DNA of 64,000 nucleotides from Pseudoalteromonas piratica (GTDB lineage: Bacteria > Pseudomonadota > Gammaproteobacteria > Enterobacterales > Alteromonadaceae), in contig NZ_CP009889.1 in assembly GCF_000788395.1 (NCBI RefSeq), positions 868,001 to 932,000 of the forward strand. The letters run 5' to 3'. The notes beneath the pieces are model-generated. The model saw only the letters and a program-made list of their open reading frames with translations. It had not been told where the DNA came from and searched no databases. How positions within the stretch are numbered: position 1 is the first letter of the stretch; every line of letters starts with the position of its first letter. Both the position numbers and the translations under genes were made by a program. Shown here piece by piece: positions 1 through 8,949 of this stretch.

Positions 1-1824
1 GAAGTCTTCGTAACGCACACCACCACTTAAACGCCAATTATTATTAATGGTGTAATCAAATGCACCAAAATAAGCATCAATCATCTGTGCTGCAAGGTAA
101 TCGTCAGCTGTTGGTTCTTGGAAAAGAATTTCAACATCTGTGTTATCAACCATGCTATCGTTACTAAAGTAACTGCCAATATTTAATGCTTCATCTTCAC
201 TTTGCGCTAACTCAAGTTGTTGTGTTTGAGCAAAACGGTAGTTGAAGAAATCGGTACGGTAATCACGCGTTTTTTCGATAAAGTAACCACCACCAGAGAG
301 TTCTAAATCAGACCCTGCAAAGTAGAATACTTTATTAACATTAAGACCCCAGTTTTCAACTTGGTCTTCCATGTCGACAAAACGATAAAGGTAAGGATTA
401 CCGCCGAGTGAACCGTTATAGAAGGTGCGTTGATATTGACCATTTTGGTATTCATCGCGCACGGTTATTTCAAGTTCACCTGGGATCTCAGTGGTTGCTG
501 TTGAATCTGTATAGTGCCAATCAACACCCACACCATCTAACAGACTCCACGTTAAATTATGTTGTCCACGTAATTGAAGGATATCAAGCTGTCGCTCTTC
601 AAATGACGTAGTATGGCTTCGCTGAACTTGGCCATCTGCAATACTTAATGACTTCGAAGGCTCTTGATAGATTGCAACAGAAGCTTCATCTTCAGTATCA
701 CGAAGTTGCATATATGTTGCTGTTAAATCATGTCCATCTAACTTGTAACCTAAGTTAAACGACGTATTTAACTTGATATTATTCTTAGTCGACTGTTTGT
801 TATTTTTAGCGGAGTAACATGCGAATGTATTGGTTGAACAATCGCCAGTAGCTGCTGCATCAACCGCAGACAGTACTGCTGAAAACTCTTCAGAGTTTGA
901 CCATTCATTGTCATAAGCAACACTGGCTAAAAAGCCAAGTGAACCGCCAAAGCCAAATAAGTCATCAAAACGGTCGCCATAAACAGCTTTTACACCAAAA
1001 TCAGGATTCAAACTTTCTTCAGTTAGACCATAATCACGTGGCAATGCTTTGATTAAATCTTTATTCAGCGCAATCGCTGCGTCTTGACCGATATCACTGC
1101 CTAATGCTTTTGATTCCACATCACGAATATTGCGAATTGAAATATCAGAAAGGCCGTTTACATAGCGATTAAGTGCTGCACGTACTGTACCTGGCATTGC
1201 ACGTGAACCATCATCAGTACCTAACCAATCATCACTACCACCTTCATAGGTATAGCCTTTGTCATTGGTATCTTTGTAGCTTGCACCAATATCCACTTTA
1301 AATACACGTTCATTAGGAATACTTTTAGTACGAATATTCACATCACCACCACCAAATGCTGCTGGCATATTTGGTGAATACGCTTTTTGTACTGAGAGTG
1401 ATTCAATGATACTTGATGGGAAAATATCAAGCGGAATTACACTACGTGTTAAATCTGGACTTGGCACCGAAGCACCATTCAAACGAACACTTGAATAACG
1501 TTCACCAAGGCCACGTACATAAATAAATTTGTCGTTAACTAAGCTCAGACCTGTTACACGACGAAGTGCAGAAGCTGCATCTGAATCACCGGTACGTGAG
1601 ATCTGCTCAGCACCCATGATGTCGGCAACGAAAGCTTGGTTTTTACGCTCTTCAATTACTGCGCTCGCGCTACCTTTTAAACGGCTTGCAGTCGCAACAA
1701 CTTCTTCGATTTCTTGTTGTACTTGTGCTTGTTCATTATCATCTGCAAGTGAGGAAAATGACGAAAACGCACAAAGCACTGAAAGCGTAACTAAATTAGC
1801 TTTAAATTGCTTTTTTGGTTTCAT
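1..1824 (-). CDS. TonB-dependent outer membrane receptor (C-terminus beyond window)
   Basis: Outer membrane gated channel that imports a ligand using energy passed on by TonB. The reading frame is open from the ATG at 1824 to the left edge (608 codons), so the end of the barrel is missing. It begins with a signal peptide ending near SLADD, then a TonB-box-like stretch (EEVVATAS), then a plug domain with typical motifs (ALRRVTGLS, YVRGLGERYSSVRLNG, PSSIIESLSVQKAYSP, FGGGDVNIRTKSIP). Later sequence has alternating barrel strands rich in aromatic residues. It lies 77 bp downstream of the beta-helix lipoprotein gene and is probably co-transcribed with it. The ligand cannot be read from sequence; the PhoB-like box upstream of the pair suggests a phosphorus-containing one (inference). 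Confidence 0.9.
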   Translation of the reverse strand, partial: MKPKKQFKANLVTLSVLCAFSSFSSLADDNEQAQVQQEIEEVVATASRLKGSASAVIEERKNQAFVADIMGAEQISRTGDSDAASALRRVTGLSLVNDKFIYVRGLGERYSSVRLNGASVPSPDLTRSVIPLDIFPSSIIESLSVQKAYSPNMPAAFGGGDVNIRTKSIPNERVFKVDIGASYKDTNDKGYTYEGGSDDWLGTDDGSRAMPGTVRAALNRYVNGLSDISIRNIRDVESKALGSDIGQDAAIALNKDLIKALPRDYGLTEESLNPDFGVKAVYGDRFDDLFGFGGSLGFLASVAYDNEWSNSEEFSAVLSAVDAAATGDCSTNTFACYSAKNNKQSTKNNIKLNTSFNLGYKLDGHDLTATYMQLRDTEDEASVAIYQEPSKSLSIADGQVQRSHTTSFEERQLDILQLRGQHNLTWSLLDGVGVDWHYTDSTATTEIPGELEITVRDEYQNGQYQRTFYNGSLGGNPYLYRFVDMEDQVENWGLNVNKVFYFAGSDLELSGGGYFIEKTRDYRTDFFNYRFAQTQQLELAQSEDEALNIGSYFSNDSMVDNTDVEILFQEPTADDYLAAQMIDAYFGAFDYTINNNWRLSGGVRYEDF

Positions 1825-1901
1825 AGTTAAATCCTCTAAACCGATAGTACATATAAATTGGTGTGGCAGTTGCCACACCATAACTGAATACTTGGCTTAG
1901 A

Positions 1902-3509
1902 TTATTGACCAGCGCGTGCTAATGAAGCTTTAACAAACTCAGCCCAGTCACCTGTTGCACCTTCTTGGATTGCACCAACGTAACCTGCATTATCAAAGAA
2001 TGAGTTAACTTCGCTCATATCTTTAGCAACCGTTGTTACTGCATTACCATCTTTATCCATCATTGCTGATTTAGTAGAAACGCCATCTGCTGCAAAGATG
2101 TTATCGAAGCTTACGAAGCCAATGTTTTGATTATTGCTACCTGCAGCGAACCATGCAGCCATATCAAAACCAGCTAAGTCACCTTCTAGTGCTGTGTTAA
2201 CTTCTTCAAATTGAAGACCACATGCAAAGATTGCGCTTTCGAACTTGATGTCACCATTTTTAGCATTTGCATGAACACCTGCTGCGCCAGACTTATCTTT
2301 CTCATTGTATAAGTCTAAACATGCAGCGCCTGACTCAGTTGAAGAGTTAGCGAATAGGATGTTAGCCATGTGTGCTTTACCCCACTCTTTCATCTCCATA
2401 CCCGCGCCAGTACGACGACCTTCTGCACCTTCTGAACCTGTACCAATTACAGTCGCATTTGCAATAATTGGGCTTGAAACTGTTGTTACTAGGCCTTGAC
2501 CGTCAGCTGAAAGTGGATCTTTCTTCGCGCCATCTGTTTCGAAACCGTGGTTACCATATTGTTTTGAGTGAACAAGGATGTATTGACCCATACCTTTCCA
2601 ACCCTCATCCCAGTCAACACCGTCATCACCCGTTTCAGTTACAACAATGTGCTTAATGTTTACAGAACCACCAAATAATTCGATACCATCATCAAAACCG
2701 TTGTGAACGTGAACATAATCAATTGTTGTACCTGAACCAACAGCATTTAGCGTTAGACCGTTTAGTTCATCACCTTCAACACCGTAACCTGCATACTTAA
2801 TAACAATATGCTTTAAGATACCGCTGTTATCTTGTGGGTCGTTACCACCGTAGTATGAAACAATACCTTCAGCAGTGTGGTTACATAGGTCTTGTGATGC
2901 TGAATCAGCAGAACAACGGATTGAATGACCACGACCATTTACCTGAATACCACCCCAGTCACCGATTTGAGCAGTTGTTGCATCGTCACCATCTACTTCT
3001 GCAATTGAAGTGAAAACGATTGGTTTATCAACTTCACCGATTGCTTCAATGTTTGCACCACGTGCAATACGGATAAAGCTTTCAGGCTTTGTAAACGCAA
3101 TGGTAGCGCCTGCTTCAATTGAAAGCGTAGGGCCATTATCATCGATTGTAGCGCCTGTTGACGTATCGACATCTTTACCGATGAATAATGCACCTTCAAA
3201 TACGTGCGCACCGCCATTTTCAAGACGAGGAATAACGAAAGAGCTTGTGATATCTTTTGCGTTACTTGCGAAAGCTTGGCTATAAACACAGTTTACGCCT
3301 TCTGCTTCGCCTGTGAACTCAGCACCGTCTAGTGTGTAAGTTGCACATGAAATTTCTTCTACTGGTGTACCTGTGCTTGGGTTTGTTACAGAGTTGTCTA
3401 CGCTGTTATCAATTGTTGTTGGTGTAATATTGATATCGCCACCGCCACAACCTGCAAGTGTTAATGCTGACGCAACCATGCTCACTTTAAATAAACCAGA
3501 AAGTTTCAT
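1902..3509 (-). CDS. parallel beta-helix surface lipoprotein paired with the receptor
   Basis: A 535-residue lipoprotein: the signal peptide ends in LAGC followed by GGGD, so a lipidated Cys near residue 21 is expected. The body has repeated short beta-strand turns (for example GILKHIVIKYAGYGVEG, then TTIDYVHVHNGFDDGIELFG, then NIKHIVVTETGDDGVDWDEG), the look of a right-handed parallel beta-helix. Six cysteines in the mature part may form disulphides. I infer an outer-membrane-anchored ligand-capture or processing partner of the adjacent receptor. No catalytic motif is recognised. The leader region 3510-3770 carries the PhoB-like site, so this is probably the first gene of a two-gene unit separate from the energy-module operon. 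Confidence 0.75.
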   Translation of the reverse strand: MKLSGLFKVSMVASALTLAGCGGGDINITPTTIDNSVDNSVTNPSTGTPVEEISCATYTLDGAEFTGEAEGVNCVYSQAFASNAKDITSSFVIPRLENGGAHVFEGALFIGKDVDTSTGATIDDNGPTLSIEAGATIAFTKPESFIRIARGANIEAIGEVDKPIVFTSIAEVDGDDATTAQIGDWGGIQVNGRGHSIRCSADSASQDLCNHTAEGIVSYYGGNDPQDNSGILKHIVIKYAGYGVEGDELNGLTLNAVGSGTTIDYVHVHNGFDDGIELFGGSVNIKHIVVTETGDDGVDWDEGWKGMGQYILVHSKQYGNHGFETDGAKKDPLSADGQGLVTTVSSPIIANATVIGTGSEGAEGRRTGAGMEMKEWGKAHMANILFANSSTESGAACLDLYNEKDKSGAAGVHANAKNGDIKFESAIFACGLQFEEVNTALEGDLAGFDMAAWFAAGSNNQNIGFVSFDNIFAADGVSTKSAMMDKDGNAVTTVAKDMSEVNSFFDNAGYVGAIQEGATGDWAEFVKASLARAGQ

Positions 3510-3628
3510 TGTTTTCTCCGTTGATAGTTTTAAGCTTTTTCGCTTTTGTGTGCTTATGCACTAATTTAGAATTGCGTATACGTTAGAGGGTTTATGTGTC
3601 AAATGGGTTACACTTAATTAACGTGTCG

Positions 3629-3646
3629 ATGACAGTTTCTTGTCAG
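3629..3646 (-). promoter_or_regulatory. PhoB-box-like direct repeat upstream of lipoprotein/receptor pair
   Basis: On the minus strand the site reads CTGACAA-GAAA-CTGTCAT: two heptamers in direct repeat with a 4-base spacer, the second identical to the CTGTCAT half of the classical PhoB box and the first matching 5 of 7. It points toward the lipoprotein start about 120 bases downstream. No experimental support; a good -10 element is not evident (TAATTA lies at about the right distance). Confidence 0.45.
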
Positions 3647-3714
3647 ATTTTTTAAAATAGTGAGTTTGAAGCTGTTGAATGGCTATTTTCGGAAGTTGCT
3701 GATTTACAATGAAA

Positions 3715-3737
3715 TAAGGGACCATATAGGTCCCTTA
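3715..3737 (-). terminator. hairpin after the TPR gene
   Basis: TAAGGGACC and GGTCCCTTA form a perfect 9-bp stem around the loop ATATA, 34 bases past the stop of the TPR gene. The following minus-strand sequence is only modestly T-rich (TTTCATTG), so termination strength is uncertain. Confidence 0.5.
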
Positions 3738-3770
3738 GAGGTTGATTACAAATTTTATTTTATAAAACTA

Positions 3771-5069
3771 TTACAGATACGCCTTGCTTAATGTGTCTTT
3801 ATCAAGTTTTTCACGTTTCACATATTGCAACCATTGTTGAGCCAGTCGTTCTGCTTTTTTAAATTTCTTTGCTTGTTCAAAGGCTAATATAGACGCATCA
3901 AAGTTTTCTAAATTATATTGCGCCATACCAAGCGCAATATACGCATTAGATTCTTGCTTCAATCCACCTTTATCTAGGGCTTCACGTGCTGAATCAGCAG
4001 CTTCATCAAACAGTTCTAAATTAAGATAAACTTCTGCTAAGCGGCGATCATACTCACCATTTTCTGTTTGTTTTGCCGCAGCAATAAAATATGGCACTGC
4101 TTTTTTATCTTCTCGTGCTTGCATATAGGCTTCTGCTACAAAAATAAGGTTTTTCGCAGATTTCTCAATGTTGCCTTGCTCAAAACCTAGCTCCATTGCA
4201 TTTGCTGCTTTGTATGCCAGACCCGAATACATATAGATTTGCGCAAGGTTTTTGAGTTTTGTACCGTCATTCAAAAAACCGCGTTGTTTTGCTGTTTCGA
4301 TTAATGCAAGTTGTTTATTATCTTGACCAATTTCGCCATACATACCCGCTAGTTGCACCCAATATTCTGGCTTATCGAAACGTAGCACCATCTCTTCAAG
4401 CACGCGTACTACGTCTTTTGGTTTGTTTAATGAATAGTAAGAAGCACGCAGTAATACATACCAGTTTTCTTTAACATCTTTATTTTCAGCATCATGTAAA
4501 TTAATTGCCGTATTAATAAATTGAACTGCACTTTTATAATCTTTGACCTGGTAACTCGCGTTTGCTTTTAATTCGTAATAATTTGCTTGAGGTGGTTTCG
4601 TATTGAGCGATTCCCACTGATTTAAATAACTAATTACTTGGTCAAACTGACCTTCCGCCATGGCAAGTTGTGCCAACGAGAATATGGTATTTAATTTTAA
4701 GCTTTCTGGGATTGGGTCTTGTTTTACGACGTTTTCAAAAGCAGCCATAGCGTCGCTAACACGATTTTCATTGTAATAAATAAAACCGTAAAAGTTATAC
4801 ATCATGGCTATTTCATAGCTGTTCATACTTGACGATTTTTTCTTAACGATATCAAGCGCTTCAATACCCGCTGCAACATCTCCATCATCAGCAAGTTTTT
4901 GGGCACGTGCCAATTGTGTGTACACTTTATTACGAAGTGCAGGTACACGCTTTGTTTTCACTTCTTCAGCCTGAACAGAAGCAAATTCGGTATTCAAAAT
5001 TGCATCGCTTAGTGGTGCGCCAAATACACAGCTCACTAACGCAATACTAATTAAATTTCTTTTCAACAT
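3771..5069 (-). CDS. periplasmic TPR protein of the TonB2 locus
   Basis: 432 residues with a signal peptide (cleavage likely after the region SVQAEE or earlier near GAPLSDA) followed by helical tetratricopeptide-type repeats: runs such as YNFYGFIYYNENRVSDAMAA, YYELKANASYQVKDYKSAVQ and YIALGMAQYNLENFDASILA show the A/Y/G spacing of TPR helices. It follows tonB after a 92-bp gap that holds a strong hairpin. TPR proteins of this kind recur beside TtpC-type TonB systems in marine gammaproteobacteria; a scaffold role for the periplasmic part of the complex is an inference. No enzymatic motif seen. Confidence 0.8.
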   Translation of the reverse strand: MLKRNLISIALVSCVFGAPLSDAILNTEFASVQAEEVKTKRVPALRNKVYTQLARAQKLADDGDVAAGIEALDIVKKKSSSMNSYEIAMMYNFYGFIYYNENRVSDAMAAFENVVKQDPIPESLKLNTIFSLAQLAMAEGQFDQVISYLNQWESLNTKPPQANYYELKANASYQVKDYKSAVQFINTAINLHDAENKDVKENWYVLLRASYYSLNKPKDVVRVLEEMVLRFDKPEYWVQLAGMYGEIGQDNKQLALIETAKQRGFLNDGTKLKNLAQIYMYSGLAYKAANAMELGFEQGNIEKSAKNLIFVAEAYMQAREDKKAVPYFIAAAKQTENGEYDRRLAEVYLNLELFDEAADSAREALDKGGLKQESNAYIALGMAQYNLENFDASILAFEQAKKFKKAERLAQQWLQYVKREKLDKDTLSKAYL

Positions 5070-5125
5070 TGTAATTCAACCTAACTCTATTTATTTATAC
5101 ACACTTAACAGCGGTTAAAGTTCAG

Positions 5126-5159
5126 GTTTAAGGCAATGAAATCTTTCATTGCCTTAAAC
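5126..5159. other. perfect 16-bp inverted repeat between tonB and the TPR gene
   Basis: GTTTAAGGCAATGAAA, two bases, then its exact reverse complement. It starts 2 bases past the tonB stop codon. No T-tract follows on the minus strand (next bases CCTGAACTTT), so it looks more like an mRNA-stabilising or processing hairpin, or a partial terminator adjusting TPR expression, than a classical terminator. Confidence 0.6.
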
Positions 5160-5161
5160 GA

Positions 5162-5764
5162 TTAGCCATTAATTTGGAACGTAATCTTGTTTTGTACACC
5201 GGCTACTTCTACTGCTTCACCATTTACAACACGTGGTTTGTATTTAAACTTAAGTGCCGCATCCATGGCTGCACGGTTAAATATCTCTTCTGGTTCTGCC
5301 TGTATTACCCGAGGAGCAGACACAGTACCTGACTTAGTTACTGTAAATTCAACAATCACATAACCTTCAATACCACGGCTTAATGCTCGACGTGGATAAA
5401 CGGGTGATACCTTAACAATTGGAAGGTATTCACCATCTCCAGAATCAAGTGCTAGGCCCGCTGCTAAATCAACATTGGTATCTACATTCGCAGAAAAATC
5501 AAAGTTACTAGCTGTTTGTGTTGTATCAGAACTACTCGCCTGTGGTGCCATTGGTGGTGGTGGCTCTTTTGGCTTCGGTGGCTTTTGCGGCTTACGTTCT
5601 TTCTTTTGTACCGACTCTTCCTGTTTGAGCCTTACAAAGTCTAAAACGTTACCTTGAACCGGTTCACTTGCCACACCATCACCACTTTGTATTAGCGCTT
5701 GCATGCCAAAAAATAACAATGCAGTAACTAAAATTGCGATTAAAGTGGAAATAAAATAACGCAT
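5162..5764 (-). CDS. tonB: TonB energy transducer
   Basis: 200 residues that carry proton-motive energy from ExbB/ExbD across the periplasm to outer membrane receptors. One N-terminal membrane helix (about residues 4-22), a Lys/Pro-rich spacer (QKPPKPKEPPPP near residues 60-72), and a C-terminal TonB domain (YPRRALSRGIEGYVIVEF through KFKYKPRVVNG). The short length is typical of TonB2-type proteins. The ATG lies 2 bases after the exbD stop, so the two are translationally close. Part of the run DUF3450-ttpC-exbB-exbD-tonB-TPR. Confidence 0.92.
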   Translation of the reverse strand: MRYFISTLIAILVTALLFFGMQALIQSGDGVASEPVQGNVLDFVRLKQEESVQKKERKPQKPPKPKEPPPPMAPQASSSDTTQTASNFDFSANVDTNVDLAAGLALDSGDGEYLPIVKVSPVYPRRALSRGIEGYVIVEFTVTKSGTVSAPRVIQAEPEEIFNRAAMDAALKFKYKPRVVNGEAVEVAGVQNKITFQING

Positions 5765-5766
5765 GT

Positions 5767-6177
5767 CTACGCTTCCTGAGCCGCAATTGATACGTCAAAT
5801 ACACCTGCAGAACGCGCTGCATCCATCACCTTAATTAGGGTGTCAGTAGTGGCTTTTTTATCTGCCTGGATTACAACGCTACCCTGAGGATTTTCAGCAT
5901 GTAAACGTTCAATGTTTGCTTGTACAGCACGAACATCTACTTGGCGTTTATTGATCCAAATTTCCCCTTTGTCAGAAATCGCAACTAAGATGTTGGCACG
6001 TTCTTTTTTAACTGCTGTTGCCGCTTCAGGACGGTTCACATCAATGCCTGCTTCTTTAACAAAAGTGGCTGTTACAATGAAGAAAATAAGCATGATAAAT
6101 ACAACATCCAACATTGGGGTCATATTGATCTCTTCGTTTTCTTCTTCTTGAAATACATTTGCTAATGGTGCTCTCAT
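5767..6177 (-). CDS. exbD: ExbD-type biopolymer transport protein
   Basis: 136 residues; inner membrane subunit of the TonB motor. One membrane helix carries the conserved proton-relay aspartate in NMTPMLDVVFIMLIFF (about residue 24). The periplasmic C-terminal domain follows (ANILVAISDKGEIWINKRQVD). Preceded by exbB with a 29-bp gap and followed at once by tonB. Length and motif fit ExbD2/TolR-family proteins of TonB2 systems. Confidence 0.93.
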   Translation of the reverse strand: MRAPLANVFQEEENEEINMTPMLDVVFIMLIFFIVTATFVKEAGIDVNRPEAATAVKKERANILVAISDKGEIWINKRQVDVRAVQANIERLHAENPQGSVVIQADKKATTDTLIKVMDAARSAGVFDVSIAAQEA

Positions 6178-6206
6178 AACTAGCTCCTAAATTCTTAAAA
6201 TTGGTG

Positions 6207-6734
6207 TTAGTGGTCTAAGACCAATTTATCGTCAAGCAACGCAACTTCACGCTTTGCTTTACGTTGTAAATACGTTGCGGCAAATACACCCGAAAGTGCA
6301 CCAACCATACCCGCCATTGTTGGGATAGTTGCTTTAGATACACCCGATGCCATTGAGCGTGCACTGCCTGTACCTGTGATTGCCATTACATTAAATACCT
6401 CAATCATGCCGGTGACTGTGCCTAATAATCCAAGTAATGGACATAGAGCAACCAACATATTAATCATGGGTAAATTGTGATTAAGCTTTAAGCTAATACG
6501 CGAAATATTTGCTTGTTTAATTTGCTCCGCTTCCCAACTATTGCGTTCTTCGCGAGCAAACCAATTTGAAATTACTGATTGTTTATTCGAACGATATGTT
6601 GTGAAAACATATAAAAAACGTTCAATTACCAGTAACCACATAGCGCAAATTAGGATTCCGATCACCAGCAGCACAGAACCGCCGGTGTCTAGAAAATCAC
6701 GTATCGCGTTGATGAAGTCCGCAAAGATAACCAT
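6207..6734 (-). CDS. exbB: ExbB-type proton channel protein
   Basis: 175 residues from the ATG at 6734, which lies 1 base past the ttpC stop; a longer frame to 6767 would overlap ttpC and lacks the usual ExbB start. Family MotA/TolQ/ExbB: membrane helices near residues 17-40 (SVLLVIGILICAMWLLVIE), and in the second half LLGLLGTVTGMIEVF and GALSGVFAATYLQ. Forms the pentameric stator-like motor with ExbD. Distinct from and shorter than the neighbouring TtpC, which carries the same C-terminal domain. Confidence 0.9.
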   Translation of the reverse strand: MVIFADFINAIRDFLDTGGSVLLVIGILICAMWLLVIERFLYVFTTYRSNKQSVISNWFAREERNSWEAEQIKQANISRISLKLNHNLPMINMLVALCPLLGLLGTVTGMIEVFNVMAITGTGSARSMASGVSKATIPTMAGMVGALSGVFAATYLQRKAKREVALLDDKLVLDH

Positions 6735-6735
6735 C

Positions 6736-8100
6736 TTACTGCGCACCTTTCTCACTGCGCTCAGCAATAATGCCTGCGCTTTGCTCTTGTAAAATTACCA
6801 ATAGGTTTTTAGAGCGAGTATTAAGCAGTGTGTAAATAAATACCGTAGGGATTGCAACAACAAGGCCTAACACTGTGGTTACAAGCGCTGTTGAAATACC
6901 GCCAGCCATTAGCTTCGGGTCACCAGTACCGAATAACGTAATTGCTTGGAAGGTATTAATCATACCGGTAACCGTACCAAGTAGACCTAATAACGGTGCT
7001 ACAACTGAGATGATCTTAATTAGAGTTAGGTTACGTGTAATACGCGGCATTTCACGTAAAATGGCTTCAGAAAGTTTTAGCTCTAATGTGTCATAGGTCA
7101 CATCAGGATACTGATCTTTTACTTTCATAACACGACCAAGCGGGTTGTCATCAGACGCCACATCAGTTTTAAGTTGACGCTTGATTTTACCGCCCATAAT
7201 CATCAGTGATACAAAACGCTCTAACGCAATCAGTAAACCAACTAAACCAATAGCCAGAATGACATAACCTACCGCACCACCTTGGTGAACTTGCTCTTCA
7301 GTGCTTGGCGCCTGAACAAGTAAACCAAGAATTGAACCACCCGTTGGGTCCAGAGCAAAATCTACAAATCCAGAATTCGCAGATTGTAAATCCGCAGCGC
7401 TTGACTGAAAACGCGCAGCTGGTTGACGAGTTAATTCTGATAACGTGTTAGTAGTCGCGTTGTAATTTAAATATTTACCATCAGAAATTAAGTTAAATGA
7501 ACCAACACGAACGACTTCTTTATTGACTTTTTCGCCGCCTGCAACGATAACGTCACGGTTAAAGCGAGATACTTTACCTTGTTCAGTCATTTCGCGTTGT
7601 AATTCGAACCACACTTTTTCAATATCTTCGATTGACGCGAGTTTTGAGCTCGAACCCATTTTTTGCGCGAGCTCACTTAAAAAAGCACCACGACCAGGTA
7701 ATTCTGCTGAAACGTTCGACGTAATAAATTTGCTTTGTGTATCACCAGCAACTTGTTGTAATACACCGAACAATTCTTTTAATGAACCCATTCGTTTGTT
7801 TAGCGTTTCGCTCATGTTAGCTAATTTAATTTCATTTTCTTCGAATTGCGTTTCAAAGCGTGTTGAATCATTAATTAAGCCATCACGTGCATTAATTCGA
7901 GCACGTAGTAACGCTGCTTGTTGATTGTTTGCTTTTACAAACTCAGCTTCACGTTGTTGGTTTTCTTGTGATTGTTGGTAGTTACCTTGTTCTAACGTTT
8001 TAAGTAGTGAATCAAGATTTACAGGTTCTGCAGCAAAAGCATTTATTGTTAATAGTGTACTTGCAGCAACAACTGATTTTACAAATTTCTTTAATAACAT
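6736..8100 (-). CDS. ttpC: TtpC: ExbB-like protein with long periplasmic N-terminal extension
   Basis: 454 residues. Signal peptide ending at NAFAAE, then about 240 residues predicted periplasmic with coiled-coil character (runs rich in Q, E, N, K), then a MotA/TolQ/ExbB domain (AVGYVILAIGLVGLLIALE, LLGLLGTVTGMINTFQAI, LVTTVLGLVVAIPTVFIY). In Vibrio, TtpC is the fourth obligatory part of TonB2 systems (established knowledge). Two ExbB-type domains encoded back to back are the hallmark of this system. Upstream DUF3450 ends 12 bases before its start. Confidence 0.88.
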   Translation of the reverse strand: MLLKKFVKSVVAASTLLTINAFAAEPVNLDSLLKTLEQGNYQQSQENQQREAEFVKANNQQAALLRARINARDGLINDSTRFETQFEENEIKLANMSETLNKRMGSLKELFGVLQQVAGDTQSKFITSNVSAELPGRGAFLSELAQKMGSSSKLASIEDIEKVWFELQREMTEQGKVSRFNRDVIVAGGEKVNKEVVRVGSFNLISDGKYLNYNATTNTLSELTRQPAARFQSSAADLQSANSGFVDFALDPTGGSILGLLVQAPSTEEQVHQGGAVGYVILAIGLVGLLIALERFVSLMIMGGKIKRQLKTDVASDDNPLGRVMKVKDQYPDVTYDTLELKLSEAILREMPRITRNLTLIKIISVVAPLLGLLGTVTGMINTFQAITLFGTGDPKLMAGGISTALVTTVLGLVVAIPTVFIYTLLNTRSKNLLVILQEQSAGIIAERSEKGAQ

Positions 8101-8112
8101 AATGGCCTCGAA

Positions 8113-8874
8113 TTAAACTGCTTTAACTGGCAGGGTTAGCATGTCTGGTGCAAGTTGCTTTTTAGCAATGCGAATCGCTTTATTGATTTGCGAGATATTG
8201 CTATCAGGAAGACGTTCAAAGTTACTCGCCTCGGTATTCCAAATACCTGCTTTTTTGCCATCTTTTGTTAAATAAATTAAATCGAGTCGACCAATGCGAA
8301 GAAAATCTACTTCACGTTCTTGACCATCAACATCGATAAGACCAGTGTAAGATTCAATAGTACGACCGTAATCAACTTCAATTTGATAAGCTTCAAGTAC
8401 GCGACGGAATTTTTCACTAGATGCAACATCGGCACGGTCCATTAACTCTTTTAACGATGCTAAACGGTTAGCACGTTCCTTTGGAAGGAATGGCACATCT
8501 AAAGCTACAAACTGCTCAAGTGAAGTAATCATTTTTAACATTAACGGGGTAATTTGACGTTCAATAACAGATACCTGATCGATTGAAACGTTAATGTTTT
8601 CCATTTCTAACAGCTGATTAGCGATTTGTTTTTCTAATTGCTTGTTATAAATCGTTAAACCGTCAATTTCTTTATTAACTGTTTTAAATTGCTGCAAACG
8701 TCCTTGCATCGTGTCGGCAATTTTATCAATTTTAGTTTGTGATTTTTGTGCTGACTGATTAATTTTGCTAGCACTGTCAATCACAGGCTTAAGCTGTTCA
8801 TTAGCGACCGCAGTTAGTGAACAACCCACTAAAGCAGTAACTAAAACCTTTCGACTAAACTTAGTTGTAAACAT
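8113..8874 (-). CDS. DUF3450 periplasmic coiled-coil protein
   Basis: 253 residues from the ATG at 8874, chosen because it opens directly on a signal peptide (MFTTKFSRKVLVTALVGCSL to AVANEQ) and has an AGGG Shine-Dalgarno 7 bases upstream; an ATG at 8904 would add ten residues. Mature protein begins with long amphipathic heptads (KINQSAQKSQTKIDKIADTM) then a compact C-terminal part (VDGQEREVDFLRIGRLDLIY, LTKDGKKAGIW). DUF3450 proteins occur with TtpC/ExbB/ExbD/TonB2; the coiled coil may contact TtpC, whose N-terminus is also coiled-coil-like and shares the phrase VVRVGSFNLISDGKYL (inference). Confidence 0.85.
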   Translation of the reverse strand: MFTTKFSRKVLVTALVGCSLTAVANEQLKPVIDSASKINQSAQKSQTKIDKIADTMQGRLQQFKTVNKEIDGLTIYNKQLEKQIANQLLEMENINVSIDQVSVIERQITPLMLKMITSLEQFVALDVPFLPKERANRLASLKELMDRADVASSEKFRRVLEAYQIEVDYGRTIESYTGLIDVDGQEREVDFLRIGRLDLIYLTKDGKKAGIWNTEASNFERLPDSNISQINKAIRIAKKQLAPDMLTLPVKAV

Positions 8875-8931
8875 TTTATGTAACCCTATTAAATGATTGC
8901 GCATAGTCTAGAGATGCAAAATGACACAAGG

Positions 8932-8949
8932 GTTTCATAAACGTTTCAT
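8932..8949 (+). promoter_or_regulatory. GTTTCAT-AAAC-GTTTCAT direct repeat upstream of TonB2 operon
   Basis: Two identical heptamers with a 4-base spacer, the 7-4-7 architecture of PhoB boxes, with TCAT matching the core of each half (consensus CTGTCAT). It lies 58 bases upstream of the DUF3450 start, on the strand opposite to transcription. An oppositely oriented ATGAAAC copy sits about 20 bases further on, so a dyad operator for another regulator is an alternative. Confidence 0.35.

Noticed and set aside
1529..1900. 123-codon plus-strand frame opposite the TonB-dependent receptor start
   Set aside because: Lies antisense to the signal peptide and plug of a clear receptor; no family resemblance.
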